DNA of 27,299 nt from Ectocarpus siliculosus (GCA_000310025.1 FN649741.1:5509056-5536354); one strand, 5' to 3'; positions 10,413-23,100 are shown, counted from the first letter of the stretch. Translations and numbers: made by a program. The notes: a model not told the origin generated them from the letters alone.

Positions 10413-12310
10413 CCGTGCCACAAAATTTTGCATCGGCCGCTTGTGTCCTTCATCGGCACTTCGGTCCCGAACACCAGTAGCGACGTCTCGAGATATGATT
10501 AGGTTGGTAAATGTGCTCGTTAGCCTCGTGGGTTTGTTGGTTTCCGATCGACCGTGGAAGACATGTTTCGCATCGTGCACGCCTCATGGCGGATGGTTCT
10601 GCCACGGCGGGGGCGTGTTGAGGCGTCTGGGTGTGACTATGGTCGTCAGCCACTGGGTGGGCGGTCTTGGCCTTGACTGAAGGCTGGGCCTGGCGTGGTT
10701 CGTGGGTTACTCGCTGGGTACATGTGGTCGTATGAACTTACCCTACATGTATACATACGACTATTCCACGCCCAGCTCGAGCAAGACTAGAATACGGGCA
10801 GCATGAACCTATCAAAAGGAAGGACAGAGGGTAGACTACATAGATGCGGTACAAAAGGCTTGGGGGCTGCTTGCGTACAGGAGGAGCTGGTGGACGTGGT
10901 AATGTCGTCATCACAGCTGGATATAGTGATGAACCGGAGTCCGAAGATAGGGATGGGCCCAAACGTTCACCGTCACCCTTGTCGAAGGTTGAACGGTGGT
11001 TCATGATACACCGCCCGTCTCTTGGAGTGGAGTGTTCTGCGCAGTGCACAGGTGTAGCTTCGACAAAAATGTAGTACTACAGAAATAGAATGCGACGGCC
11101 TTGGTCCGCTCTCCAATAACATTAGTGACCCAAGGGCATATTAACTGTAGCTTCGAGCTTCGCGTGGCAACTATTATAATGTAGCTTCGCCATCAACCTG
11201 CGTCGATGACGCCAGCACAAGACCGATGCGGGATCCACACTTCCAAGAGCATGACACACTTCTTTGCTCCGCCCACCTACCAGAAACACTGAAGCGTTCG
11301 GCACTCGCGCTAACACATGTTGTCACACTCGAAGCGTGCGTAAACGCAACACCATGATATATCTAACCTGCCCAAGCGCCCAACCATGGCATCTCTGTCG
11401 GCATGCTCGTAGGTAGTGTCATACGTGGCGTACAGTCATCCACAATCGCCACATCCGGTACCCCGAGAGCAGCCAGCGATAATGCTGTCACCAGCCCGGT
11501 GCAGTCCTTCCCTGAACATTGCATCATGCCGGTCCACAAAGGAGTCAGTTGCATGGGAGGAGGGAGAGATTTGTCTGCCCTGGTATCTACATACAGTAGT
11601 TCGCCATGCTGGCGACTCGCGGAGTCGATGCTACCGCCGTTATGGCCAACGCCACCAGCCAACACAGAGCCCACCCTTGCTACTCCCACCCGCGCTTGAC
11701 ACCTGTGCTCAGCAACGTGCATGTGTCGCTGACATGGGTTGTAGTAGCTGCTGCTGAAGTCCTCCGGCTGGTGGTGGACGGGGTGAAGGGAGTGGGCCTT
11801 TAAGTTGGCCCTGATCGTAGTTGATGCCTTGTCTTCTCCCGAAAATCGATCGAGTCCTGAATGGATGCTCTTGCTCGAGCGCCAGCGGCCGTGTGCTATA
11901 AGCGAGCTGCCGTGACCTACACACCTACACGTATGCGGCCTCTCTTTGCTCTCTATTCGGTCCGCCTCTTCGCTAGATTCGTCCCCAAACGACTTCACTT
12001 TTTCGTTCAGCTCGCTCATACGCGCACCGATCTCTCGGTTCAACATCCCCACTGTCAGGGCGGTGGCCGTATCACCCATACAAGGGTCTATGATCCATGA
12101 CGGCGGGGCTGGAACTGCTGTGAAAGGCAGCAGTGCCGGTAGAGGCCAAGTGTGCCAAACCAACCACATGTGCAACTTGGTGGTTCGGACGGGGGGGGTG
12201 CTATTTGTTTTGTAGCGCGGCGGAGCCCCTCTTCCGAAATCCTTAGAGGGAACGGCGGGAGGACACTCACCCCAACTGCACACAAGCGCAGCACCGCTTT
12301 TGATCTGACC
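10413..12310. other. Intergenic region between the M16 and PSMB5 genes
   Basis: This stretch should hold the 3' untranslated region of the peptidase and the promoter of PSMB5. I see no conserved gene on the plus strand and no convincing TATA box before 12311. The word GTAGCTTCG occurs three times at 11054, 11147 and 11181. On the minus strand an open frame at 11363-12283 covers a decayed phosphatase-like fragment, listed separately. It also covers a coding-like segment at about 11930-12090 that translates to a charged, possibly coiled-coil stretch (SELNEKVKSFGDESSEEA). I could not assign that segment. Confidence 0.6.
11398..11560 (-). pseudogene. Relic of a tyrosine/dual-specificity phosphatase P-loop region
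   Basis: The minus strand translates to QCSGKDCTGLVTALSLAALG and continues with VPDVAIVDD. This closely resembles the active-site loop and following helix of lipid/tyrosine phosphatases with the HCxxGKDRTG signature. The signature is broken: one residue is missing between the Cys and GKD, the catalytic Arg position is Cys, and the His before the Cys is Gln. No flanking phosphatase domain could be found. It is best read as a decayed fragment. The surrounding frame of about 300 codons is open but mostly uninformative. Confidence 0.5.
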
Positions 12311-15300
12311 ATGGCTTCACCTATGTGCGTCGGAACGAGTATACTAGACACCGGGGCGAGGAAGGCTCCCGCAGCAGGGCCTGCAGAAGCACAGGCTGGT
12401 GTGCCTGGCATGTTCGGGTTGCCAAACGTGGCGAATGTGAGTGTGCTCTGCTCCCCCTCTCGTGCAGCTTTTGCCAGTTGCTCCGTCGACAAACGAAGGT
12501 TGCCGTGCGTGTATGCCACCTTGTGCAAAGTGCACTGGATCAATGAGAAACCAAATGCGAGAAATGTTCAGCGGTTTTTGTCTTCCACGTCTAGAAAGAT
12601 AGATAGCGAGGAACAGGCCGAATTTCCGATATTATGACGCCAAATAGCACCCCCCCTCCTTTGACGTTTTGGATGCGAGACGTTTTGGATGCGACCTTCG
12701 TCCACCGCCACGAGCAGCGGGTTGATTTTCTTGTTCTCTTGGCAACAAACTTGCCGACGTCTGTCTGAGCATCTGCTATTTGGACTGGACGACGCCCTTC
12801 AATACCGTGGGGAAAAGGAGTATGAAACACTTCGAAGATTGCATATGCATACATCGTACAATTGCCATGTCAAGTATACACGCGGAGCGGGTGCTGATTG
12901 TGCTACTGCTGCTGCATGTACAGCAGTACACACACTGTTCTGAATCGCGATTGGCCCCAACAGCTGACTTCTTTCACTCGCTGGCCCGGCTGTGCACTGC
13001 TGTCTGTCGTCAAACCGAACCAACGACTTGCCCTCTCTCGTTTGCAGCCTGCCGCGTTTTGTAGCGCCAATCTTGGCTGCGGCTACGGAACGGACCACGC
13101 GCAAGATATCAAGTTCGCAAAGGGTACCACCACGCTTGCTTTCAAGGTGTGTGTGTGGCTTTTGCACGGGAAAGTAACGACCGGACAATTTTCTACCCAT
13201 GCCCTGCCCTGACTGCTGTATTTGTTCCCTGCGTTCTTTTTTTGAATGGCGGACGAAATGCAGCTCATCAAGATAACAGCAGTCGCTAAACAGCCTGGTA
13301 TCTTTGCGGGTACGAGTGCCGAACAAGGCGCACAAATACATCCGCCAAAATGTTTTGATCGCGAGTGTAGTATCCGGGTTATGGTTGTTGCATCATTGTG
13401 ATGAACGATGTCGCTTCACATCCTTGGTGGATTTGTCTCGTGTGGTTGTCCGTCTGGCGTCCCTGGTGCTGCCGCCGACCTCTGGCAAAAGAGAAAAGCA
13501 CGCCCAAGTCCACTCAATTCAAACCCCACATTTGGCCTTAACTCTTGCAGATGATTGCTCCACTTTCAGGAATCTCCGCTTTGCCCTGTCTAGCTTGCTA
13601 CCATGGCATATCACCCCCCGCCCTGCGTTTTAGGGTCGATTTTTTGTCTTGGCCGATGTCCATTGCCGATGTTCGTTGCCGGTCGTGGCCCAACATGCCT
13701 TGTGTTCCCCCCGACGCCCGCTGTTGTGCGCTGTTCAGTTCCAGGGAGGGATTATCGTCTCCGTTGACTCCCGGTCAACCATGGGACCGTACATCGGTGA
13801 GTATATGCTCGGCCCACCGCATCCCGCTTACTCGTATCGTAATTTTTCTCGTGGTACTTTGACCGCCGCATACCGTAGCAGCGCCAGTCATCGCACACAG
13901 CCTGATGTTTTTGACCGCGCATACCGTAACAGCGCCAGTCATCTCTCACGCCCTACACCGGCTTTCATAGATCGCTCGCTTCACAACCTAGAGGCTGCCA
14001 CTGCTGAAAATGGTGGTGCTGGAGCGATCTCGGTGAGAGAGAGCTTTCCTTGCGCGTATCGACCGGTTTCCGCTCCCTCTCGGTTGTGGAGCAATGGAAC
14101 CATGTGCAGTCAGCCTACTACAGTATACTGGGTGTGCGGTGTCTCGCACGTCAAGTGCTGTACCTCAGATTCGGCTGTGCACTTCCTGCCTACACTGAAA
14201 TGCTGTAAGTACAAGACGGGACCATCCCTCGGTAGAAACCAAAATCATTCGTCTGTGTCGTGATCTCCTGTTGATGTTCGCCTTGCAGCTTCGGGGACGG
14301 TGAAGAAGGTGATTGAGATCAACCCCTACCTTCTCGGGACGATGGCGGGAGGAGCGGCTGACTGCTCGTTTTGGGAGCGTAACCTGGGCATTCAGGTCAG
14401 CGCGCAGGATGTAGACAGATACAGTTTGTACGGCATGTTTCAGTTCACATCCGAATTGTGGCTGGAGGGCGTCGTTGTGAGACGCGTGCCTTGTGGCTAC
14501 AGATCCGCTGCTGCGTGTGCGAATCGTGAGTCATGCCCCGTACTGGGTGTTCTCCACCACGAAGGCTTTCTCCGTTATCTTTCACGGAGCCCCAAGCATT
14601 CGATGAATTCGACGCCAACCCAGATTTTTTCGGTGCACATGTAGAGTGCTGTCGCCTTCGCACACGAGCGAGCCACGTGCAAGAGACAAAGGTGTGCATT
14701 CCTGTCGCGCAATCTGTGCGCACTGCACAAGAAGAGAGTCAAGACAGTCTGTCATGTTGCGCCCTTCTTGTTGCGCCGCATCACCATCACCCCATCCCAT
14801 CTCTGCAGTGTCGAATGTACGAGCTGCGCAACAAGGAGCGCATCTCGGTGGCAGCGGCGTCGAAGCTGCTGTCCAACACCATGTCGCAGTACCGAGGGTA
14901 CGGGCTGAGCATGGGCACGATGGTGGCCGGCTGGGACAAGACGGGGCCGCAGCTGTACTACTGCGATGACGACGGCACTCGGCTGCACGGCAACTTGTTC
15001 TCGGTGGGGTCGGGATCGACATACGCCTATGGTGTCCTGGATACGTGAGTGGCGGGCGTTTACCGTAGCCTCTTTCTGGTGGAGCACTAACCGGCAAAAT
15101 GGAGGGTGTTCGGTTGGTAATTGTTGTTGTTGTTGTTGTTGTTGTTGTCTTCACATTAAAAACCGTTCCGATCTCTCTCTACTCGGTACCTTCGTATGTC
15201 CGTACTGATCCAACACTCGACGCGGTCGATTCCCGTGGTCACAGGTTAACTTACCCTAAAAAGGTACACTTATAAGGACATGTCGAGTAGTGCGGGGCCC

Positions 15301-15764
15301 ACACAACAACAAGCTGTGGTATATGCCAAACGATTCACTGCATTTTTCCGACCACCCACTTGCACGAACAGCAGCGCGTGTGTCTGCCTTTTTTGTGCTT
15401 ACGAGAGTGACACACTTGTGATACGCTCAACAAGCTATGATTTCTTCTTGATACAGAATTGATCCTCTCGTGTCCCGCCGCCCCCTCCCCTTTGCTCGAA
15501 AACCACACCAAACATGAACGCCGAACCAGCCACTACAAGTACGACATGACCGACGAGGAGGCGATCGAGCTGGGCAAGAGGGCCATCTACCACGCCACGC
15601 ACCGGGACGCGTACTCCGGTTCCATCAACAACGTTTACATCGTCAAGCCGACGGGGTGGGTCAAGGTCCACGCGGGAGACGTGAACGACATGCACTACAA
15701 GCTCGCGGAGGAGAAGGCAGCCATCGCCGCGTCGCGCGCAGGGGCAGAAGAGAAGGCACCATGA
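12311..15764 (+). CDS. PSMB5: 20S proteasome subunit beta type 5 (chymotrypsin-like active subunit)
   Basis: This subunit of the inner rings of the 20S proteasome cleaves after hydrophobic residues. Six exons (12311-12436, 13048-13146, 13739-13796, 14289-14395, 14809-15044, 15530-15764) join in frame to 286 residues, with TGA at 15762-15764. The first 68 residues form a propeptide ending KFAKG. The mature chain then starts [19 protein letters not shown], placing catalytic Thr at residue 69. Mature Asp17 (D85) and Lys33 (K101) are present. Further family blocks are [31 protein letters not shown] and [14 protein letters not shown]. The ATG at 12311 sits in a good context (ACCATGG) and the frame runs straight into a GTGAGT donor. 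Introns are 413-611 bp. It follows the M16 gene in the same orientation and converges on the kinase gene. Confidence 0.97.
13859..13945. repeat. Tandem repeat of about 52 bp in a PSMB5 intron
   Basis: TTGACCGC(C)GCATACCGTA is followed by CAGCGCCAGTCATC. The block occurs at 13859-13894 and again at 13911-13945, in intron 3. Confidence 0.9.
15121..15159. repeat. (TTG)n followed by TCTTCACATTAA, second copy
   Basis: About nine TTG units run into TCTTCACATTAA, as at 4751-4792. It lies in the last intron of PSMB5. Confidence 0.85.
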
Positions 15765-17133
15765 GACGGGGGGGTGTAGTGTAGGTGGTGTGGAGGACCA
15801 ACTAGCGCTGCTATTGTGAAAAAAACCAAAAGGTCTTTCGTGGGGTGTTGTCGTCCACGGGGCAGGGGGTGATGACGTTGAAGACCCTTGGAATAAGGGC
15901 GGCCCAAGCCTGACGCTGGCGGAGCGTTCGGAACCGCTCCAGTAAATTAGGGCATAGCAACATCGAAGTCCAAACGAGAAGCAACGCGGGGGCGGGGGAG
16001 GGATGCTTGCACTTGACGCAGCCGCTCGTGGCAGTGTTGCGCTTGGTTCCCATGCGTTTTGTGGAAGCCGTAGTGTCGCCGACTTGAGATGTGTGTGTCC
16101 ACGCGCGCGCTCAGGTCGGAGTCGCCACTTTCTTTCCCTGTGGCGGAGGAGGAGTGCTGTTTCCCGATCCCGGCGTGTCGCTTGCAGTCTCTTGGTTGTG
16201 TTCGCGAGATGGACAAAACACTTACAACGGTTCATGTGCCAGGTATTGCTTTGTGTAAAACTTCGCAGCAGGAACACAAAAATTCGCGCGTGCCGGGCAG
16301 CACATGTGGGTGCCTTCATGTGCATGTCCATCCCCGTGAGATACTCATCCTACTGAAGGGACAGCATGCCGTAGGCGCCTAAGATACCCCCTTTGAGCGA
16401 TTTTCAAGTCTAGATTGCTCTGGAGCAAACAACATCGACGTTGCTGACAAAGGCGGGAGGCGTTAGAATCGTCTCGTCGAGAGCTTTCCGAAAACGTATC
16501 ATTTGATGTTGGCATTGTCTTCGTCGTGGGGTATTGTTCGAGCTTTGAAATTCAATTCGGCCCAAGGGGGTGTGGTATCTTGCGGAATCTACGGCACTGC
16601 TTTTCGTGCACAAAAAAAACTACACACACGGCCGATGAACTTGAAAGGTGCGCGTTGAAATGGAGTCTCTGGTTTTGCACGGGGAGCCGAATACGGGATT
16701 CCTCACAGCAATTATCCCTTATGATAGTCCACAACACAAAACAACCCGGCAACGAAACACGTTGCTTTTCGTGCCGTCCGAACCAGCAACTGGTAGGTCG
16801 GAGGCCCACACTCTCTCTTCCAAAGCGGCAGTACTGAGAGTCCCGTATGGCACAAAGCTCGACCGGAAAATTCGTCAGAAAATCGATGAAAATCAGGCCG
16901 GTGTTCCATTTCGACATGTGCGTGACTCCTATTTCGACATGCATAACTCAGCATTCTTTGGAAGTGTGGATTCTTTGCAAGGGTGGTCTCCCTTCCCATC
17001 CGGCGGGGGAGGGGGGGGGGAGCCGGACGGCACTCCCGCATATCGGGTACGTCCACCAAAACTCCTACCTATACATTTGTGTTTTGTACTTCACAAGCTT
17101 GCCCCGACATCAAAACCAAAGCTTTGATCGAGC
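15765..17133. other. Intergenic space between convergent genes
   Basis: PSMB5 ends at 15764 on the plus strand and the ABC1 kinase ends at 17134 on the minus strand. Open frames here (for example 16648-17127 on the plus strand) are opposed by equally long ones and match no family I recognise. The region most likely holds two facing 3' untranslated regions. I see no RNA gene in it. Confidence 0.6.
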
Positions 17134-20100
17134 CTACCCCGAACACGCCAGCAATCGCCGCGCGTGTGGGGCCCATTTATCTGCCAAAGAAAACTCCACC
17201 CCGAGGCTCTGGTTGGTGCAGGTACAGGCGGCCGAGCGCGAAAAGAGCAAAAAGAGGGACGACAAGTGTGCGTGTGTGAGGTGTATGAAACCTGAGCACA
17301 TTCTTGGGCCGAAAATGATCCAGCTTTGGTGTGACGGCGTCGGTGGGCACGACACGCATGTACCAGTTCGCGGCAGTAAACACGGAGGTGTGTTTGCATC
17401 CCGGGACGCGTTGAAAGAGGCACAGCCATCCAGCTCGAAGACACCCACACACCACTGTAACGCAGTAATGTCTATCGAGCGTGTCGCAAAAGAAAAGGTC
17501 TTTCATGCCAGTAAGAATCAATCTCGCCCACACCTACGACAGCAAGTATGGCAGTCCTCGAAACATGTGTAGGAGCCTGCCTGCCATTCTCTCGTACCTG
17601 TGCCATTCCTCGGAACATGAGCACGGTTCTGAGGATGAAGTACAGGTCCTGGGGATACTCAAGCACCGAGTTGAGCTTGAGCACGTTGTTGTCCGAGAAA
17701 GGGTTGAAGTCCAACCCCTTGATCGTTCGCGTGTCGAACATCACGAGCGCCAGCTTCTCGATGCTGTCCGCGTCGTCGGGGTTGCTCAATTTCACACCCA
17801 GCCCATTGAAACTATTCACGGAGGCAGGGATGGGGGTGGGGGGGGGGTTACTCACTTAGATCAATACAAGATGTTCTGGCCCTGTCGAACAAACACACGG
17901 GACAAAATGTTGAGCTGCAGCCAAGAGAGTGCTCACGATAGTCAGTCGCCGTCGAAGTTAAAGTCGCCATCGTTGCACGTATTTGTAGATGACACACTCA
18001 AGTGGTTTCTTAACGGCGATGAACAGACCTCACAACCGTATACTGTAAACGGCAATTCCAGTTATCTCACCATACAAGCCGCTACTCCAAGACTGCAGTG
18101 AAACACCAGCGCTCACCTCAGGCGGATATGAAATTGTTTGATTCGAAGCTTCCAGCACAAGCTGAACAAGCCTGCACCGCCTACAAAGAGTGGTATGTAC
18201 TCCATTTGCAACAAAGTTCGGCTTCACGGTCGACGGGGGAAAGGGATCGCTGAACCCTTCTCGCGATAAAACTAAGGCAAGCACCGCAGGGGGAAAGGTG
18301 GGGCAATAAAACAAAAACAAAATATCACATGGTACGAAAAAAGCTCCTGCGTGACCTTCCTCTTGTGTGACCCCGGCTGATATGTATATGTTGTACGCCG
18401 TACACCGGCGCTAGAATAGATGGGACGAACACACACACTCCATTTGCATGCCTAGACCTCAGTATTCTCTCCTGCCCCATCTGCATGAACCACTCCCTCC
18501 CCTGCGGCTTGAACCGAAACTTACCACCTTACGATGTCCGGGCTGGCGTGCGAGCTGACCGCCAGGATGAGGTTGGCAACCTTTTCCCGATCTTGCCTCC
18601 CAAGCTCCTTCGTCTGTCCCCAATCTAGCAGTCCTATTCTCAGCTGAATTGATTAGTGATTGAGCAAGAGAGACAGATCAACACCGGGCGGTTGGGCGGG
18701 GTGCGGGCAGCCCGGCGCGATACGACCGGAACCTGAAGGCATTAAGGAGACATCGACTCCATGCGAGTACAATGTACGGGAGGAAGGAATCAGGTGCATG
18801 AAGCAGCGATAACAACGAGAGAGAATCGCGACCACGAACGAAACATGCCGGCGGTAGAAAACTGCTCCAAGGAGAGGTTAACATGTGGTAGATGAACGCC
18901 TTGAGCAAACCGCCTTGACTCTGTTTTCGGGTTGCAACAGCCAGCGGTATCCCCTGAGTCATGAGCTTCGATCTGCTAAATAAGCAAAACACTAAATGAT
19001 GAGTGCTCGAAGAAAACAGTGACCTGTCCGGTTGTTTGCAACAGAAGCATCCATGGCCACACGAAGGAAGGAAAGGAGGGCATGCTCTTATACCATTTCC
19101 GTTCACCTTGGGCGTTCGAAGCCCAAGCAAGCCAAAGCCGCGCTTGATCGGCCCAACTTGCTCCTCGGGCATAATGAGGATGTTCCCTCTTCGAGTTGGG
19201 GAAGCGAATGAGGCAAAGGTCGGGAGGGAGAGAGAGCACGGACTGTTGGTAACTGGGGAGCTCTGACGCATATTTTGGGCTTCAAACTCTTGAAGGCATG
19301 CATGCAAGAGACGGTTGAAGATGACATTTTAACTGTTTGTGGCGACCAGTATTTGCTTCCGACTTGCATAATTCAACGGGTATGCTCAGCCGTGCGCACC
19401 CGATGACAAAAACAGGAATAGCGCAGCCTCAGCAACAAAATTTCGCCACCCTACAGCGCAAACCATGAGATAGATGACAGACAGACGCCGCGACCTTCAC
19501 CATGATCAGAGAGCAGCTGACGCCTCGTCTCATCCCCTGCCGCAACAAATCTCTAATAAATAGCGCACCTCGCGCACTGTGTAAACAATTTTCACCGACA
19601 TTTGAAGCACTCACGGATGTGGATCAGCGTTGAACAGCCCCTGCCCCCACGATCCCGCCACACCCGCCGCCATCGCGAGTTCATCCACGTCAATACCGCG
19701 CGTGCAAACGAGAGAGGGGGGGGCGCACAGCATACCGAGCGTCAAAGGATGCGCTGGATGACACAGACGACGGAACAGTCTGCCTTCCCGAAACGTGATG
19801 CACGAGAGTCACTGAGCGGAGTCACCCTCCGCCCCTTGGTGTGAGACAGATACAGTCGTGCAGCACGACAGAAAAGCTATAGACAACACGGGCCCTAAAA
19901 AGAGATATGTACGCAGAGGATCTTCTACAGCCCCCACCTCTTCGAAAATCATGAAGCCCCAGGCGTCCGCAAGCTCGTGCAGCAGACTCTTCCCGATTCG
20001 CTTCCGAGCGGCGTTAAACCGCTCCTTGCCACCACGCTTGAGCTGGGCCAAAGACTCCCCCTGTAACAAAAATGCGGGCACGAGATCAACGCGAAAGGCT

Positions 20101-23100
20101 TGTTCGAGCCACTCAAGTAACAAGAGCGACGGAGAGCGGAATATTTCATAGATGGTACACCAGCTTTCGAGTTGGGATCATCTGTGGCACGCCTACTGCC
20201 ACTGTTTAAATCAAAGCTCGTTCGATTCTGCGTTAGATAAGGTCGTGGCGGGATCGTGGCACACGAGTCCTGCTGTGCCTCGAAACGGTCACTGTGCGCC
20301 GCAGCCACCGCCCCCCCCAAAGTTGTCGAGGAAAAACTACACACGGTTGTTCTGCGAAGACGCTCTGCGTACTCCGCGTCTCTCTTTACCTCCAGGTAGG
20401 ACATGATTAGAACTCTTTTGGTAGACGAGCGGCTCGTGGGCAGGTTTATCCGTCGCGAGTGCTCCCCCAGCGACTCGTGCATGCGATCCATTGTCGTCGC
20501 TTCCGACCTGATCAGTCATCATCGAAAGAAGCAGCGTTGGTTGGCACCGCTTACCGTTTCGAGTCCCTCGAGGGTTTCAAAGGTTCACGAGAACGTGTCT
20601 ACAACACCCCAAGACTGTCCTGAGGAAGGGCACACACCTTGGTACTTCGTATCACCAGAACCATCACCAGAATCAAGAGATCGCTTCAAATGGGGACGAC
20701 ATTTCGGAGAGTACTCACGTATAGAACGGTAAGGTTCTGCCGCAAATACCAAAACACCACCACTAACTTAACATGGTTCGAAAGAGAAATATCTGACGCG
20801 TGGTGTTTTCTACCCAAGAAGGGAAGCTGCATAGAAAGCACTGTTGCCAATGCAAAGAATGGCCTCATCAATCATCACCCACCTGAAGTCGAACTCCCCC
20901 TTGATCTGTCTCGACAACTCTTTTAAGCTCGACAAAATGTCGAAGTTGAGCTCGAACTTTTGCAAGAACCAAGCCAGAATCTTTAAGTTTCGCAGATCCG
21001 ACATCATGACCCGCTCTGCCCCGGGATACTGCACCTGAAAGATGGGAGGCGACGACAGCCAGCAGGTTTGTCTAACGGTCAGGAAAGCAGCTGCCAGTGG
21101 CCACGAAAATGAACGAAAAACTGTATGCCATGGTACAAAAATACCAACAAGCTCTTTCTGGTGGTGAATTACGAGCTTGTGCCGCTATAATAGGCAGCAT
21201 CCCGGCGTTATTCCACACCGCTCATTCTAAAAATCAATCTCTCACCTTCACGGCAACTTTCTCCCCGGTCTCCCTGATTACGCCTCTGTGAACCTGAGAA
21301 CCCAAATCGGCGGCAGCCAGCCGACGAAGGAAGGAGTGTCAGGTAGGGTGTGGACAAGGTGGGACGGGAGGATTCACAAAGGGCGTTGCATGCTGACAGT
21401 CAGGTTTGTGACGAGTTACAAAGGGTCGCTCTGCCATCAAACAATTCGGTTGTGTGCTCGTGGTAGGCCGGCAAACAATCGGCGGCCCCAATCGCTTTGC
21501 ATGCCGTCAGTCGTCTGTCACTCGCCATGTCTACGTTTCGAAAGCTCGACAAGTTCTCCACCACATGCGTGCTGCGGCAGTGGCACGCATACATGACCGT
21601 GTGGGAACTCTGAATCTTGCGGTACTATCATACGAAGGAAACAAACAAACACCCCTCAGTGTCATGTTTTTCGCCACACTCATGACAACGCGCGCACATT
21701 TTCGGCACCTGGGCCAGAACTTTAGTGGACCGTCATCACGTCGAGGATCAAACACGCGATCGAGAGGTGTCTGCACCCAGGTGGCCAGAGCGCCGATATC
21801 TGATGATGCACACACAAGGCCTACGTGTACGGGTGAACGGCGCCGCGCTCTGCAGCCCGTGCTATAACACCACACCTGGCTGATGGATGCGGATCCAATG
21901 GGGTGCGTGAGGTTCAAGCTGCTGAAGAGCTCTTCAGCAGGCACATCCAGCTCCCGCGCCAGCACCTTCGAAACATGGCTCGCAGCCATGGGGGGCACGT
22001 CGTCGTGGAGTTTGCTGTGAGCGCATTGTGCGACAAGAGACCAAGCAGGAGTCCGTCAAGAAGACAATAGGTACGGCGGTGTGTCGTATCGAGAGCACAC
22101 GCGTGGCGGGGGGTAGTGGTGCCGACAAAAATAGCGACAGTCATAAAACGAGAGGTTCACGAAGTAGAGTAGCTCATAAGTTGCGTACAAGCTTCTCAGT
22201 AGTCCATTCAGTTGGTTCCACCTTAACAGTGGGTATGCACTGGGATCGACTACGTCCGCCTTACATGTAGAGGAAGGAACAGAGGGGCAAGAGTGCCGTT
22301 CATGGGCAAAAAACGCCGGTTCGTTTGCTTCTAACTTTCGCATGACCCTGTGATTGGAGTTCTGGGATAAAACCCACCTCCCCTTCATTCTCCAAGCTCG
22401 TTCAAACACGCACCCAAACGAGAACAGGGAGAGAGAGCCAGCGAGGATAAGACGAGTTGCCTCTCCGTCGCCGGCACATGCATCAGAGGCAAAGATCTCA
22501 CCCGAGCTTTCGGAGGAATATCTTGGGCATGAAGTCGTGTCTCGTCCCCAGAAACTGTCCCGACTTGAGGTAGAACCCTCGGAGGTCCAGGCAAAGCTTC
22601 AGCATGCGATCGCTGCCACCGGAGGGAGGAAGGTCACGGTATGAGCAAGACACCTTTGGAGGAGGCCTTACGGGAACACGTACGCCTGAAGGTTCATGAC
22701 ACTTGGCACCTACCTGTGGGCCGGGGAGGAAGAGCAGCAGGACTCCCACTCGGCTGGTCAACTCCTGTTCATATCCGGGGTAACCACCACCCTCCGCCAA
22801 AGTGCGTTACTATAGCTTCGCCAAAAAATGCGATGAATCTGCAGCTCCTGAACCTCCTTTGCATGCTTGCCCAAGTTTTCAACCCTACCCCCAAGTGCAA
22901 GAACCGACAGCGCACCTCGAAAGGGCCCCCGACAAATGTTCGCATGCGGTGCGATTGTTACCTGTTGAGTTCGTGGATGCCGTCCCACCACTCCTTCCTC
23001 TTGAGCTCCCGCTCCTCTAAATTTGCCACCCTGGGTAGCTCCAGAGCGCACCTACAAAATAGAGAAAAATACACATGTGCGTATAACATCGTGGTTTCAT

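Noticed and set aside
11363-12283. Intact 306-codon phosphatase gene
   Set aside because: The active-site loop is shortened and lacks the catalytic Arg, and the rest of the frame lacks a phosphatase fold signature.
15435-16331. 298-codon minus-strand open frame
   Set aside because: It overlaps the last PSMB5 exon in antisense and shows no family similarity outside it.
16648-17127. 159-codon plus-strand open frame between the convergent genes
   Set aside because: It has a poly-Gly tract from a G run, no recognisable domain, and competing frames of equal length on the opposite strand.
18678-19307. Single 209-codon minus-strand gene
   Set aside because: Only 19188-19107 is coding, as an exon of the ABC1 kinase. 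The remainder is intron read-through.
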